Shown: positions 36,712 to 46,104, counted from the first letter of the stretch. The stretch is 64,000 nucleotides of DNA from Azospirillum sp. TSO35-2 (GCF_003116095.1 NZ_LGRA01000018.1:315430-379429); one strand, 5' to 3'. A program made the numbers and translations. Notes: generated by a model not told the origin, from the sequence alone.

Positions 36712-37259
36712 GCCGGCACCTCGTCGATCCGTACGCCTTCCCCGTGGGGCAGCAGCCGTTGCAACAGGTCGCGGTCGTCGCGGCCCTCCCGCTCGGCGAT
36801 CCAGATCAGGAAACGCTCCTGCGAGGCATGCTCGAAGCCGGGCGCATCGAAGATCGGATCGTAGAGGCGCGGCAACCGGCAAAACGCGCAGAAGGCGAGG
36901 AAGCCGACCAGCAGGATGGCCAGCGCCGCCAGCTCGAAGGTCGTGGTGCTGAAGGCCGGCCAGCTGTTCAGCGGCCGTCCGCCGATGTTCAGCGGGTAGC
37001 TCAGCACCATCCCCCAATATTGCAGGGCGAAGCCGCCGACCGCACCCAGCACGCCAGCCGCCACGACGATCAGCGGCAGCGCCCGCGGCTTGCGCCCCAG
37101 CAGGTCGTCCACCTCCTCCACCGCATGGGGGCTGTAGACCTCCAGCCGCGTGAAGCCTTCCTGCCGCAGGCGCCGCAGGGCTTCCAGCATGGCGTCGGGG
37201 CTGTCGAAGGCGGCCAGCGTGCCGCGGAACGTGTGGCCGGTGCCGCGATGCGCCGTCAT
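36708..37259 (-). CDS. actD: Alternative complex III subunit ActD (DUF3341)
   Basis: 183 residues. A cytoplasmic domain (LAAFDSPDAMLEALRRLRQE, LEVYSPHAVEEVD) precedes two membrane helices, with the connecting SYPLNIGGRPLNSWPAFST that is the strongest mark of DUF3341/ActD. No cofactor. Part of the membrane arm of ACIII. Confidence 0.9.
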   Translation of the reverse strand: MTAHRGTGHTFRGTLAAFDSPDAMLEALRRLRQEGFTRLEVYSPHAVEEVDDLLGRKPRALPLIVVAAGVLGAVGGFALQYWGMVLSYPLNIGGRPLNSWPAFSTTTFELAALAILLVGFLAFCAFCRLPRLYDPIFDAPGFEHASQERFLIWIAEREGRDDRDLLQRLLPHGEGVRIDEVPA

Positions 37260-38629
37260 CGCCCGCCCTCCGTCTTCTTCTTGTGGAGGAGTTCGCGCAG
37301 TTCGAACATCGACACGATCGGGATGAAGCGCAGCGCCAGGAAGAAGCCGGTCAGGAACAGGCCCACCGACCCGGCCAGCGTCGCCCAGTCCCAGACGGTC
37401 GGCATGAAGACGAACCAGCTCGATTCCGTGTAGTTCCGGTGCAGGCCACCGACGACGATGACGTAGCGTTCGATCCACATGCCGACCACCACGCCCAGCG
37501 CGACCAGGAACAGCAGCGGCCGGTTCAGCCGCAGCGGCCGGATCCACAGCAACTGCGGCACGACGCCGTTCAGGATGATCTTCGCCCAGTACCAGGGCGC
37601 GTAATAGCCGCCGAGTTCCGCCATCACCACCGTGATCTCGTGCTCCTCCCCCCGGTAGAGGGGCATGAACACTTCCATCAGATAGCAGTAGGTCAGCAGC
37701 AGGCTGGCGGTCAGCAGCAGCCGCGCCAGCACGTCGACGTGGCGGAGCGTGATGACGCCGGTGAGATCCAGCGCCCGGCGCAGCGGGATGACCAGCATCA
37801 GCACCACGGCGAAGCCGGACAGCGCGGCGCCAAAGACGAAATAGGGCGGGAACTGCGTCTCGTGCCAGCCCGGCGTCAGGCCGCCGGCGAAATCCAGCCC
37901 GACGATGCTGTGGATGGAACAGACCAGCGGCGCCATCAGCGCAGCGAACAGACCGTAGAGAATCTTGAACTGGCGCCAGTGCCGCGACGAGCCCTGCCAG
38001 CCCAGCGCCAGCAGGCCGTAGAGCACCCGCTGCCAGCGCCGCCGCGCCCGGTCGCGCAGGGTGGCCAGATCGGGGAGAAGCCCGACATACCAGAACAGCA
38101 CCGACCCGATGACATAGACCAGGATGGCGACGAAATCCCAATGCAGCGGGCTGCGGAACTGCGGCCACAGCGCCATCGTGTTGGGGTAGGGGAACAGCCA
38201 GTAGAAATACCACCAGCGCCCGAGATGGATGACCGGCATGATCCCGGCGCAGGCGACGCAGAAGACCGTCATGGTCTCGGCGATCCGGCTGGTGGCGCTG
38301 CGCCAGTCCGACCGGGTCAGGAAGAACAGCGCGGAGATCAGCGTCCCGCCGCTGGCCATCCCCACCCACCAGACGTAATTGCCGATGGCGAAGCCCCAGG
38401 CGACCGGCCAGTCGATGCCCCAGACGCCGACGCCGCGGAAGAACAGCCAGCCCAGCGCCACCACGAACAGGCCGAGCAGCCCGAGCGACAGCCCGAAGCC
38501 GATCCACCACCAGCGCGGTGTGCGGCGTTCCAGCACGAGGTCGCTGACATGGACGGTCACCGACAGGGCGGTCACGCCGGGCTCCACCACCCGGTCCAGG
38601 TCGGCGCGTGTCTCGGGCGATGGGCTCAC
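37256..38629 (-). CDS. actC: Alternative complex III subunit ActC (NrfD-like)
   Basis: 457 residues with ten helices of the NrfD type. Marks are GINWPVAWGF-like GIDWPVAWGFAIGNYVWWVG, FPYPNTMALWPQFRSPLHWD, and the quinol-site region GTLISALFFLTR. It carries the quinol-oxidation site together with ActB. GTG 38629 was chosen because AGGAGG lies 10 nt upstream; an ATG at 38680 overlaps actB and gives an unusual basic tail. Confidence 0.9.
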   Translation of the reverse strand: MSPSPETRADLDRVVEPGVTALSVTVHVSDLVLERRTPRWWWIGFGLSLGLLGLFVVALGWLFFRGVGVWGIDWPVAWGFAIGNYVWWVGMASGGTLISALFFLTRSDWRSATSRIAETMTVFCVACAGIMPVIHLGRWWYFYWLFPYPNTMALWPQFRSPLHWDFVAILVYVIGSVLFWYVGLLPDLATLRDRARRRWQRVLYGLLALGWQGSSRHWRQFKILYGLFAALMAPLVCSIHSIVGLDFAGGLTPGWHETQFPPYFVFGAALSGFAVVLMLVIPLRRALDLTGVITLRHVDVLARLLLTASLLLTYCYLMEVFMPLYRGEEHEITVVMAELGGYYAPWYWAKIILNGVVPQLLWIRPLRLNRPLLFLVALGVVVGMWIERYVIVVGGLHRNYTESSWFVFMPTVWDWATLAGSVGLFLTGFFLALRFIPIVSMFELRELLHKKKTEGGR

Positions 38630-38633
38630 CGGC

Positions 38634-41609
38634 TCACGCCTCCTGGATGTCGGGGTTGGGGTTGCGCAGCCGTGCTTCAAAGGTCGTGCGCGGCTTCGTG
38701 TTCAGTTCGGTCAGCACGCCATAGTCCAGCGGGCTCGCCTTGCGGTGGCTGACCGCGCTGTCGGGGTCGTTCAGGTCGCCGAAGACGATGGCCTCGGCCG
38801 GGCAGGCCTGCTGGCAGGCGGTCTTCACCTCGCCGTCGCGGATCGGCCGGCTCTCGCGGTCGGCGGCGATGCGGGCCTCGCGGATGCGCTGGATGCAATA
38901 GGTGCATTTCTCCATGACACCGCGCGCCCGCACCGACACGTCGGGGTTCCACGACTGCGACAGCCGGTTGTCGTCCCCGGCATAGTTGAAATAGTTGAAG
39001 CGCCGGACCTTGTAGGGACAGTTGTTCGAACAGAAGCGGGTGCCGACGCAGCGGTTGTAGACCATCACGTTCAGCCCGTCGGTGTCGTGCATGGTGGCGC
39101 CGACCGGGCAGACCACCTCGCAGGGCGCGTTCTCGCAATGCATGCAGGGCATCGGCTGGAAATAGGTCTGGTCCGGTGCCTCCGCCTCGCCTTCGTACCA
39201 GGTGTCGACGCGGATCCAGTGCATCTGGCGGTTCCGCAGCACCTCGTCCTTGCCGACGACGGCGATGTTGTTCTCCCCCTGGCAGGCGGCGGTGCAGGCG
39301 CTGCATCCAATGCAGGAGTTGAGGTTGATCGCCATGCCCCAGGCGTTCCGCGGATAGTCGTGGTCGGGGTAGAGCGACTGACTGGGTTCCTTGCGCTTGG
39401 CGAAGCCGGGGTCGTGGCGGAACTCGTCCAGCGTGGCGTGACGGACCACGTCGGGGCTGTCGATCATCTGGTGGTGCTGGGTGGCGGCCAGCCGGTAGGT
39501 CTCCCCGGTCTTGCGCAGCTCCACCCCCGGCAATCGCCACAAATGGTCAAGCGGCCGCAGCCGGAAGGCGTCGAAGCCGACACCGCGCCCGACCCGGCCC
39601 ACCACCTTGCGGCCGAAGCCGAAGGGTAGGGTGACGCAGTCGGGGGCATGGCCGGTCACCCGCCAGACCGGCGCGCGGAGATGGCCGGTGGTGGTTCGCA
39701 CCTCCACCACATCCTCATTCTGCAGGCCCAGCCGCTCCGCGGTGGCCGGCGCCATCAGCAGGGCGTTGTCCCAGGTCAGGGTGGTGAAGGGGCGCGGCAA
39801 TTCCTGCAGCCAGCCGAGATTGGCGTAACGTCCGTCGCGCAGCCACGGGTCCGGCCGGAACAGGGCGGTCAGCGTGCCGCCATCCGGTCGCGCAGGGGCA
39901 GCCGGCAGCCGGGTCGCCAGATCGGGCAGCAGCGAAACGGAAGCCGGTGCGGCGGCGCTGTCCGCCACCACGCCCAGCCGCAGGGCATCGGTCCACTGCT
40001 GCTCCGCATCGCCCTTGCCCTGGAAGCTCTCCATCCAGGTGGCGCGGAGGATGGCGTAGCCGTCGGGGCGGGTTTCCCCATCGAAGACGGCCAGCAATTC
40101 ATGCGGCGACCAGCCGCCCCACAACGGCCGGGTCTGCGGCTGCTGGATGGTGACGGTGCCGTTGAAGGCCCGCGCATCGCCCCAGCGTTCCAGCTCATGC
40201 GCCTCCGGGATATGCCATGTGCAGAGGACGGCGGTCTCGTCCACCGCGGAGCCGAGATGGATGGAAAACGGCACCTTCCCGAGTGTCCGGGCAAAGTCGA
40301 GGTCGGCCGGCGCGGTGAAAGCCGGGTTGCCGCCCAGGATCAGCAGCGTGTCGACCCGCCCCGCCGCCATGTCGGCGGCCAGCCCTTTGAGCGATTCCCC
40401 GTGGTCGACCGGATCGGCCTCCACCGGCTCGATGTAGCTCACCGTCCGGCCCGGTGCGCCCAGCGCCTCGTTGATGGCGTGGACCAGCGCATGGACCGCG
40501 GGCGACTGCGCCGGCCCGGCATGGACCAGCGCTGCCCCGCGGTTGGCGGACAGGTCGCGGACGACGGCGGCCAGCCAGCCAGGAGCACCCTGCCGCCACT
40601 CCGCCGGCCCGGCGCCAAGCTCGGCAGCCAGCGCGCGGACCACCGCCTCGACCCCGTCCGGGCCAGCGGCGAAGCGGTGGTCGGCACGGGCTCCGGCCAG
40701 GGTCGGCATGCTTTCCACCGCATAGAGGCGGCTCATCTCCTCCGGCCGCCCCTCCTCCGGGGCGCGGCGGCGGCGGGCGAAGTCGCGGGCGTAGCGCAGA
40801 TGGCCGGGCGCGCTGTCGAGGACATCGCTCTCCACCGCCAGGATCACCTTCGCTTGGTCGAGGTGCAGCACCGCGTCCACCGGCCGCCCAAAGGCCAGCA
40901 CCGCCCCGGTCCGCACCGCGTCGCGTCCATCGGCTTCCCACCGGTGCCACCGCATCGCCGGAAAACGCCGCTTCAACGCGCCGATCTGCCGTGCCAGCGT
41001 GGGGGAGGTGACGGTGCCGGTCAGCAGCCGCAGCCCGTCGCCGCCGCGTGCGGTCAGGGCGGGCAGGCGGTCGAACAGCGCCTTGACCATCCCATTGGCG
41101 CTCGCAACCCGACCGGCGGTCAGCATGGTGCGCGAGCGGTCGGGGTCGTAGAGGTCGAGGATGCTCGCCTGGATGATCGGATCGAGCGCGCCCAGGCTGG
41201 CGGGATGGTCGGGATTGCCCTCCAACTGCACCGGGCGCCCCATCTGGTGGATCGCCAGCACGCCATCGGCATAGCCGCCGCGGGTGACGGCGGTGGCGAA
41301 ATGGCGGGCGACGCCGGGCACCAGTCCTGGCGGCATGGTGACATAGGGGATCGCCTCGCCCGGCGCCTCCGCCGGTGCGCAACCCGACAGCCCGGCCAGT
41401 GCGAAGGAGGCGCCCATCAGTTCCAGCAGCCGGCGGCGGCCGACGCGCGCCTCCGCGAGGTCCGGCAGGCCGGGGAACTCGGTGCGCAGCGTCTCCAGCA
41501 CCGCCGGCTCACGCGACAGCTCGTCCAGGCTGCGCCACAGCGCCCGGCCGCTCTTGCCGGCCAGACGCCCCTCGATCCGCCGGGCCAAGTCCTCCCGCCG
41601 CGTCGTCAT
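38634..41609 (-). CDS. actB: Alternative complex III subunit ActB (molybdopterin-like plus Fe-S)
   Basis: 991 residues. The N-terminal ~700 residues have the molybdopterin-oxidoreductase fold but the Cys ligands of the usual N-terminal cluster are absent, and no Mo-binding Cys/Ser/Sec is visible, as in other ActB proteins. The C-terminus holds four cluster motifs: CIGCSACTAACQGENN, CMHCENAPCEVVCP, CVGTRFCSNNCPYKV and CTYCIQRIREAR with a later CQQACPAEAIVFG. A signal-like segment (LMGASFALAGLSGCAP) lies near residue 65. Central electron-transfer subunit of ACIII. Confidence 0.93.
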   Translation of the reverse strand: MTTRREDLARRIEGRLAGKSGRALWRSLDELSREPAVLETLRTEFPGLPDLAEARVGRRRLLELMGASFALAGLSGCAPAEAPGEAIPYVTMPPGLVPGVARHFATAVTRGGYADGVLAIHQMGRPVQLEGNPDHPASLGALDPIIQASILDLYDPDRSRTMLTAGRVASANGMVKALFDRLPALTARGGDGLRLLTGTVTSPTLARQIGALKRRFPAMRWHRWEADGRDAVRTGAVLAFGRPVDAVLHLDQAKVILAVESDVLDSAPGHLRYARDFARRRRAPEEGRPEEMSRLYAVESMPTLAGARADHRFAAGPDGVEAVVRALAAELGAGPAEWRQGAPGWLAAVVRDLSANRGAALVHAGPAQSPAVHALVHAINEALGAPGRTVSYIEPVEADPVDHGESLKGLAADMAAGRVDTLLILGGNPAFTAPADLDFARTLGKVPFSIHLGSAVDETAVLCTWHIPEAHELERWGDARAFNGTVTIQQPQTRPLWGGWSPHELLAVFDGETRPDGYAILRATWMESFQGKGDAEQQWTDALRLGVVADSAAAPASVSLLPDLATRLPAAPARPDGGTLTALFRPDPWLRDGRYANLGWLQELPRPFTTLTWDNALLMAPATAERLGLQNEDVVEVRTTTGHLRAPVWRVTGHAPDCVTLPFGFGRKVVGRVGRGVGFDAFRLRPLDHLWRLPGVELRKTGETYRLAATQHHQMIDSPDVVRHATLDEFRHDPGFAKRKEPSQSLYPDHDYPRNAWGMAINLNSCIGCSACTAACQGENNIAVVGKDEVLRNRQMHWIRVDTWYEGEAEAPDQTYFQPMPCMHCENAPCEVVCPVGATMHDTDGLNVMVYNRCVGTRFCSNNCPYKVRRFNYFNYAGDDNRLSQSWNPDVSVRARGVMEKCTYCIQRIREARIAADRESRPIRDGEVKTACQQACPAEAIVFGDLNDPDSAVSHRKASPLDYGVLTELNTKPRTTFEARLRNPNPDIQEA

Positions 41610-42259
41610 CGGTGGCACACCGAGCAATCGGACAAGGTCTCGGGATGGATGTGGTAGCGGGTCATCAGCTGTTCGCCGGACGGGGTCGCGGCGGTGCGCT
41701 TCCAGTCGGTGTCGAAGACCGCCTCCTTCGGGCGCAGGTTCGGGGCCGGGTCGCGGTGGCAGTCGAGGCACCAGCTCATCCGCAGGCTCGCTCCCTTCCA
41801 GGTCAGCGGCATCCGGTCGACCGGGCCATGGCAGGTCGTGCAGGCGACGCCCTTGGCGACGTGGATGCCGTGGTTGAAGAAGACGTAGTCGGGCAGGGTG
41901 TTGACGCGGTTCCAGCGGATCGGCTTCCCAGTGGCGAGGCTCTGGCGCACCGGGGCCAGCAGGCCGGCGTTGGTCCAGATCTGGGAATGGCAGGTCATGC
42001 AGGTGTGCGTCGGCGGCAGCCCGGCGGTCGCCGACACCTCGACCGACGTGTGGCAATAGCGGCAGTCGAGCCCGAGCCCGCCGACATGGTGTTCGTGGCT
42101 GAACGGCACCGGCTGCGGCTGCACGATCCCCTCCCCGGTGGCGTAGGTGGTGCTGGGAAAGAACCAGGCGCCGCCGGCCAGCGTGACCAGCCCGCCGAGC
42201 AGCCCGTAGAGCACCAGCTTGGTGACGATGTTGGCGGTTGGGCTGAAGACTCCCGCCAC
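41606..42259 (-). CDS. actA: Alternative complex III subunit ActA, pentahaem cytochrome c
   Basis: 217 residues. One N-terminal membrane anchor is followed by five haem c sites: CRYCH, CMTCH, CTTCH, CLDCH and CSVCH. This is the number and spacing expected of ActA, which collects electrons from ActB and gives them to ActE or the oxidase. The end overlaps actB by 4 nt; the start lies 14 nt after the transglutaminase-like gene. Confidence 0.93.
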   Translation of the reverse strand: MAGVFSPTANIVTKLVLYGLLGGLVTLAGGAWFFPSTTYATGEGIVQPQPVPFSHEHHVGGLGLDCRYCHTSVEVSATAGLPPTHTCMTCHSQIWTNAGLLAPVRQSLATGKPIRWNRVNTLPDYVFFNHGIHVAKGVACTTCHGPVDRMPLTWKGASLRMSWCLDCHRDPAPNLRPKEAVFDTDWKRTAATPSGEQLMTRYHIHPETLSDCSVCHR

Positions 42260-42273
42260 GGCTCAATCCTCCG

Positions 42274-43356
42274 TCACGCCGGCAGTTCCCGAGAGGTGAT
42301 GCCGTAGCGGAAGGTCGCCGGATCGAGACAGTCCGGTTCGCCGCCGGCTGTCGCCGCATAGGGATACATCAGGAAGCCCAGCGGGCGCGGTGCCTCGGCC
42401 GGCTGGAAATCGCGCGCGCTGTTGTAGCCGATCCAGTTCATCTCCCAGCTTCCGAACAGCCGTTCGCGCAGCGCAACCACGCGCGGATGGCCGAGACCTC
42501 GTCCCTCTTCCAGCATCACCTTGCGCACGTCGGCGGGATCGACCGCGAACCAGCCGCGGCCATCCAGGTGGACCTCCGCCCGGCAGTGCTGGGCCTTGGA
42601 GATGTCGCCCGAACGCCCAAGGCTGTTGGCCAGCGTGGAGTCGGCAACCCGGATGCCGTAAACCTCGCGGGCGGGGAAGCCCGCGGCGCGGGCCAAGCCG
42701 ACCATCAGCCCGTTGATGTCCGCGCATTTGCCGCCGAGATAGCCGGTCTCAAGCATGGTCGCGATGTTGCCCAGCCCGCAGCCGCGGGTGGCGGCGTCGC
42801 GGAAGCTGTTGTCGACCACCCAGTCGTAGATGGCCCGCAGCCGCGCTTCCGGCGCGTCCAGTCCCGCGACGATGCGCATCGCCGTTTCCCGGACGATTCC
42901 ATCAGTTGGCATGCTGGGTGTCGGCTGCCGGTAGAGCCGCAGCTCCGCCGGGTCGGCGGGCTGCGCGGCACGGTCGCCGGGCAGCCGGTCGCGCGTCTCC
43001 ACGACCTGCACCAGCTCGACGGTCTGCGGACCCGGGCCGTCCCAGTCGGCGCGCAGCATCCCGGCACCATAGCGGGGATCATGCACCAGAGCTGTCCGGT
43101 CGGCGGTGGTTGACCATGCCGCATCACGCGCCCGCTGATAGTCGCCGGCCGCCTGCGCCACCGGAACCCAGAGCCGTGCCGGACCCTTGCCCTCGGCCAG
43201 TTCTATGGTGTGGCGGATCTCGAAGTGTCGCCAGCGGCGGTCGGCCGTCGGATTGCCGAAGCCTTCGGTGGCGGCGGCTTGCGCAACGCGCGTCGGCCCT
43301 GCGGCAGCCACCAGTCCGGCTGCTGCAGCCGCTTTGAGGAAGCGGCGTCGGTCCAT
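42274..43356 (-). CDS. Transglutaminase-like protein, exported
   Basis: 360 residues. A Tat-like signal (MDRRRFLKAAAAAGLVAAAG) precedes a transglutaminase-type cysteine protease fold with the catalytic Cys in LGGKCADINGLMVGLARAAG, His in SKAQHCRAEVHLDGRGWFAV and Asp in VDPADVRK. Such proteins can cross-link, cleave or acylate polypeptides; the target is unknown. AGGGAG precedes the ATG. It lies 14 nt upstream of actA on the same strand, so it is the first gene of the ACIII-oxidase operon. Confidence 0.8.
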   Translation of the reverse strand: MDRRRFLKAAAAAGLVAAAGPTRVAQAAATEGFGNPTADRRWRHFEIRHTIELAEGKGPARLWVPVAQAAGDYQRARDAAWSTTADRTALVHDPRYGAGMLRADWDGPGPQTVELVQVVETRDRLPGDRAAQPADPAELRLYRQPTPSMPTDGIVRETAMRIVAGLDAPEARLRAIYDWVVDNSFRDAATRGCGLGNIATMLETGYLGGKCADINGLMVGLARAAGFPAREVYGIRVADSTLANSLGRSGDISKAQHCRAEVHLDGRGWFAVDPADVRKVMLEEGRGLGHPRVVALRERLFGSWEMNWIGYNSARDFQPAEAPRPLGFLMYPYAATAGGEPDCLDPATFRYGITSRELPA

Positions 43357-43744
43357 GGCTGCGTCTCCCTGATTTTTCGGCCCGATGTCGGGTGGGCTCG
43401 ATGTCGGGTGTGTTTGACTCGGGTGTGTTTGACCGGGGCGAAGAATGGGGCGAGGGAACGGCATCGGCTTGGCATTCATCCGTACAAGTCCCCATTCGCG
43501 ATCCGGTTCCATGGCTTCCATCGGGCTAGCCCGACTGCTCCGGGCATCCGGCACCAAGCGGTCGGACCCTTGGAATTCCTCTTCATCGGGAGGGTATCCG
43601 CTTTCGACCGGGCGCTCCGTCGGGACGTCCACCGACAGATCAGTTGCCCGTCCGCGGGCACCGTGATGACCTTCCCGGCCTGGAGGGCGATCCCACCTGT
43701 TCAACGGCGCGATCCCGCACCTCCTGTGCGTTGAAGGACGAGAC
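43357..43744. other. 388-nt divergent promoter region with direct repeats
   Basis: Separates the ACIII-oxidase operon (minus) from selD (plus). It contains two copies of CGATGTCGGGTG (43383-43394, 43399-43410) and a perfect 15-bp tandem repeat TCGGGTGTGTTTGAC at 43404-43433, 5' of the operon start. These are candidate regulator sites. No gene was found in this stretch. Confidence 0.55.
43404..43433. repeat. 15-bp perfect tandem repeat (two copies)
   Basis: TCGGGTGTGTTTGAC repeated without spacer, 48 nt from the start codon of the transglutaminase-like gene. Two copies spaced by 15 bp may be a paired operator. Confidence 0.6.
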
Positions 43745-44851
43745 ATGACCGCATCCGCGCCCACGGACCTCGTCGGCACCATGCCGTCGGACGCACCGCG
43801 CCTGACCTCGCTCGCCCATGGCGGCGGCTGCGGCTGCAAGATCGCGCCCGGCGTGCTGCAAGGGCTGCTCGCCACCCTGCCGGGCCAGATCCTTCCGCCG
43901 GAGCTGATCGTCGACGCCTCCACCGCCGATGACGCCGCCGTCTATCGACTGAACGACGATCAGGCCCTGGTTGCGACCACCGATTTCTTCATGCCCATCG
44001 TCGACGATCCCTTCGACTTCGGCCGCATCGCCGCGACCAATGCGCTGTCGGACATCTACGCCATGGGCGGCCGGCCGATCCTGGCGCTGGCGATCGTCGG
44101 AATGCCCATCGACAGCCTGCCGCCCGACGCCATCCGCCGCGTGCTGGAAGGCGGGCAGTCCGCCTGCGCCGCCGCCGGCATCCCGGTCGCCGGCGGGCAT
44201 TCCATCGATTCGCGGGAGCCGATTTACGGTCTGGTCGCGCTGGGGCTGGTCCATCCCGACCACGTGCTGCGCAACAGCAGCGCCCGGCCGGGCGACCTGC
44301 TGGTGCTGGGCAAGCCGCTGGGGATCGGGGTCTACAGCGCGGCGCTGAAGAAGGGCGCGCTTGGGGAGGAGGCATACCGCCGAATGATCGACAGCACGAC
44401 GTGCCTCAACACCCCCGGCGGTGATCTGGCCGCGTTGGACGGCGTGCATGCCGTGACCGACGTCACCGGCTTCGGTCTGCTCGGCCATCTGCTGGAAATC
44501 TGCCGCGGTTCCCGCGTGTCGGCGGACATCCGCTTCGGCGACCTGCCGTTTTTCCCCGACACGCACGAACTGGCGCAGGCCGGCCACACCACCGGAGCCT
44601 CCACGCGCAACTGGGCGAGCTATGGGGCGGAGGTGCGTCTTCCCGCCGGCTGGACGGACGAGCAGGAGGCGATCCGGCGCAAGCTGATGACCGATCCGCA
44701 GACCAGCGGCGGGCTGCTGGTCGCCTGCGCCGCCGAACGGGTGGGTGCGGTGCTGGACATCTTCCGCCGGCACGGCCATGACAGTGCCCGGGTCATCGGA
44801 CGGCTGGAGGGGCAACCGGGTGACGGCCCGGTGGAGGTGCGCGTGACCTGA
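43745..44851 (+). CDS. selD: Selenophosphate synthase SelD
   Basis: 368 residues. The catalytic loop near the N-terminus reads [17 protein letters not shown], with Cys (not Sec) and the essential Lys. ATP/metal-binding Asp residues occur in [12 protein letters not shown] and [34 protein letters not shown] and [11 protein letters not shown] are the other family blocks. Makes selenophosphate from selenide and ATP for SelA. Divergent from the ACIII operon. Confidence 0.97.
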   Translation: MTASAPTDLVGTMPSDAPRLTSLAHGGGCGCKIAPGVLQGLLATLPGQILPPELIVDASTADDAAVYRLNDDQALVATTDFFMPIVDDPFDFGRIAATNALSDIYAMGGRPILALAIVGMPIDSLPPDAIRRVLEGGQSACAAAGIPVAGGHSIDSREPIYGLVALGLVHPDHVLRNSSARPGDLLVLGKPLGIGVYSAALKKGALGEEAYRRMIDSTTCLNTPGGDLAALDGVHAVTDVTGFGLLGHLLEICRGSRVSADIRFGDLPFFPDTHELAQAGHTTGASTRNWASYGAEVRLPAGWTDEQEAIRRKLMTDPQTSGGLLVACAAERVGAVLDIFRRHGHDSARVIGRLEGQPGDGPVEVRVT

Positions 44852-44869
44852 CCGGTCCCACTGCCCTGA

Positions 44870-45208
44870 TCAAAGACGGGCTACGGCTTCGAGCGTCGGC
44901 GGGGCGGGGTCGGAACTCGGTCCCGGCACGACGCTGAAGGAGCCGTCGGTCTCCAGGACCACCGCCAGCACGCCGTCGAGTTGTTTGTTTCCCTGCGCGC
45001 GCAGGACGGCCATCACCTCTTCGCGGGTGACACGTTGCCGTACCATCGCCGACGCTACGAAATCGCCGCGATAGACCAGCAGTGTCGGCTGCGCCTTGAT
45101 GATCGCCTGGAAGCGCGGCGAGCGCACCGACAGCCAAGTGATGGCGTACTGCAGCAGGATCAGCAGCGCCAATGCCAGAACGCCTTCGGCCAGCGCCACC
45201 TTCCCCAT
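44870..45208 (-). pseudogene. N-terminally truncated DUF421 (YetF-type) gene
   Basis: The last ~112 residues match the DUF421 family: the final membrane helix (VALAEGVLALALLILLQYAI) and cytoplasmic domain (WLSVRSPRFQAIIKAQPTLL, VTREEVMAVLRAQGNKQLDG). The first ~50 residues with two membrane helices are missing. The frame upstream of residue ~60 is unrelated sequence, so the gene has lost its 5' part. Whether the remainder is translated is unknown. Confidence 0.7.
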
Positions 45209-45398
45209 GCTGCCCGACGGCCCGTTGCGCGATCTCATGGAGGAGCTGTTGCGCCGGCAAATGCCGGGCAACCCCGGTGGCCGTGGGCATGGAGAGCGCG
45301 GGCAGGAAACGCCGCGCCCTGCGGTATCCCCAGGAGGCGATGGCGAACAGGAACCCGAAATAGGCCAGGGCGACGGCCAGAGCCGCTCCACTCATCAT
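45209..45398 (-). pseudogene. Fragment of another membrane-protein gene fused upstream of DUF421
   Basis: ATG ATG at 45398, preceded by GGAGG, starts about 30 residues (ALAVALAYFGFLFAIASWGY then basic residues) that resemble the first helix of sodium:solute-symporter-type sensor kinases. The similarity stops after about 32 codons. The frame differs from that of the DUF421 remnant. It looks like the scar of a deletion that joined two genes. Confidence 0.4.
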
Positions 45399-45477
45399 GC
45401 CTCCAGTCTCCGGAGGGGGCGTCCCGCGGCACAATGGCGAATAGGAGGCAGGCCGGACTGAAGGGACCGGAATCCCC

Positions 45478-46101
45478 CTACATCTTTTCCTTCACGCCGG
45501 ATGCGATCAGCCACCAGTTCACCGGGTAGGCGGTGACGAAGCCGCAGAGCATCGCGATCTGCATCATGAACCAGAACTCCGGTGATGCCGGTTCCAGCCC
45601 GACGCCCAGCACATGGCGGAACAGGTAGAAGGCGGCGAAGGCCATGAAGCCGTACATGCCGACCTGCCACGCCGTCAGCGACGCCGCGTCGGCCTTCACC
45701 GCCTGCACAAGGCCCTGGAGTGGCGACAGGTTGCGCATCGGCTTGATCGTGAAATACTGGAATGCCACGCCGAACACGAAGGCGAAGAGGAAGTCGACGA
45801 TCCACACTGCGAACATCTTCTCGGCGAACAGGCTGCGCCAGCCGAACCACACCGCCACCGTCGGCGCGAACACCGCCAGCCACTCGGCGACAATGTCGCC
45901 CAGCGTGCAGCCGCTGCCACAGTGGGCCGCACCCTTGGCAACCATCATCGGAAACGGTGTCTCGCGCTTGCTCGGCATCTCCTCGTGCCGGTCCATCGCC
46001 CGCTGTGCCTTCTCATGCGTCGCCAGCCGGCCATAGGTGAAGTAGGCCCACAGGGTCAGGACCGTTCCGAACAACGCGGTCACCGGCCAGACGACATTCA
46101 T
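45478..46101 (-). CDS. DUF4396 membrane protein
   Basis: 207 residues with an N-terminal helix, then a domain with four more hydrophobic segments. The middle begins KGAAHCGSGCTLGDIVAEWL, with a His-Cys-Gly-Xaa-Gly-Cys motif that may bind metal, and ends FVTAYPVNWWLIASGVKEKM, the common end of the DUF4396 family. Such proteins are often near copper or respiratory genes; the function is not known. It starts 3 nt after a 35-codon frame on the same strand. Confidence 0.75.
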   Translation of the reverse strand: MNVVWPVTALFGTVLTLWAYFTYGRLATHEKAQRAMDRHEEMPSKRETPFPMMVAKGAAHCGSGCTLGDIVAEWLAVFAPTVAVWFGWRSLFAEKMFAVWIVDFLFAFVFGVAFQYFTIKPMRNLSPLQGLVQAVKADAASLTAWQVGMYGFMAFAAFYLFRHVLGVGLEPASPEFWFMMQIAMLCGFVTAYPVNWWLIASGVKEKM

Positions 46102-46104
46102 GAT

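Noticed and set aside
42263..42727. Short open frame at the end of the transglutaminase-like gene
   Set aside because: Overlaps the true gene in another frame without homology.
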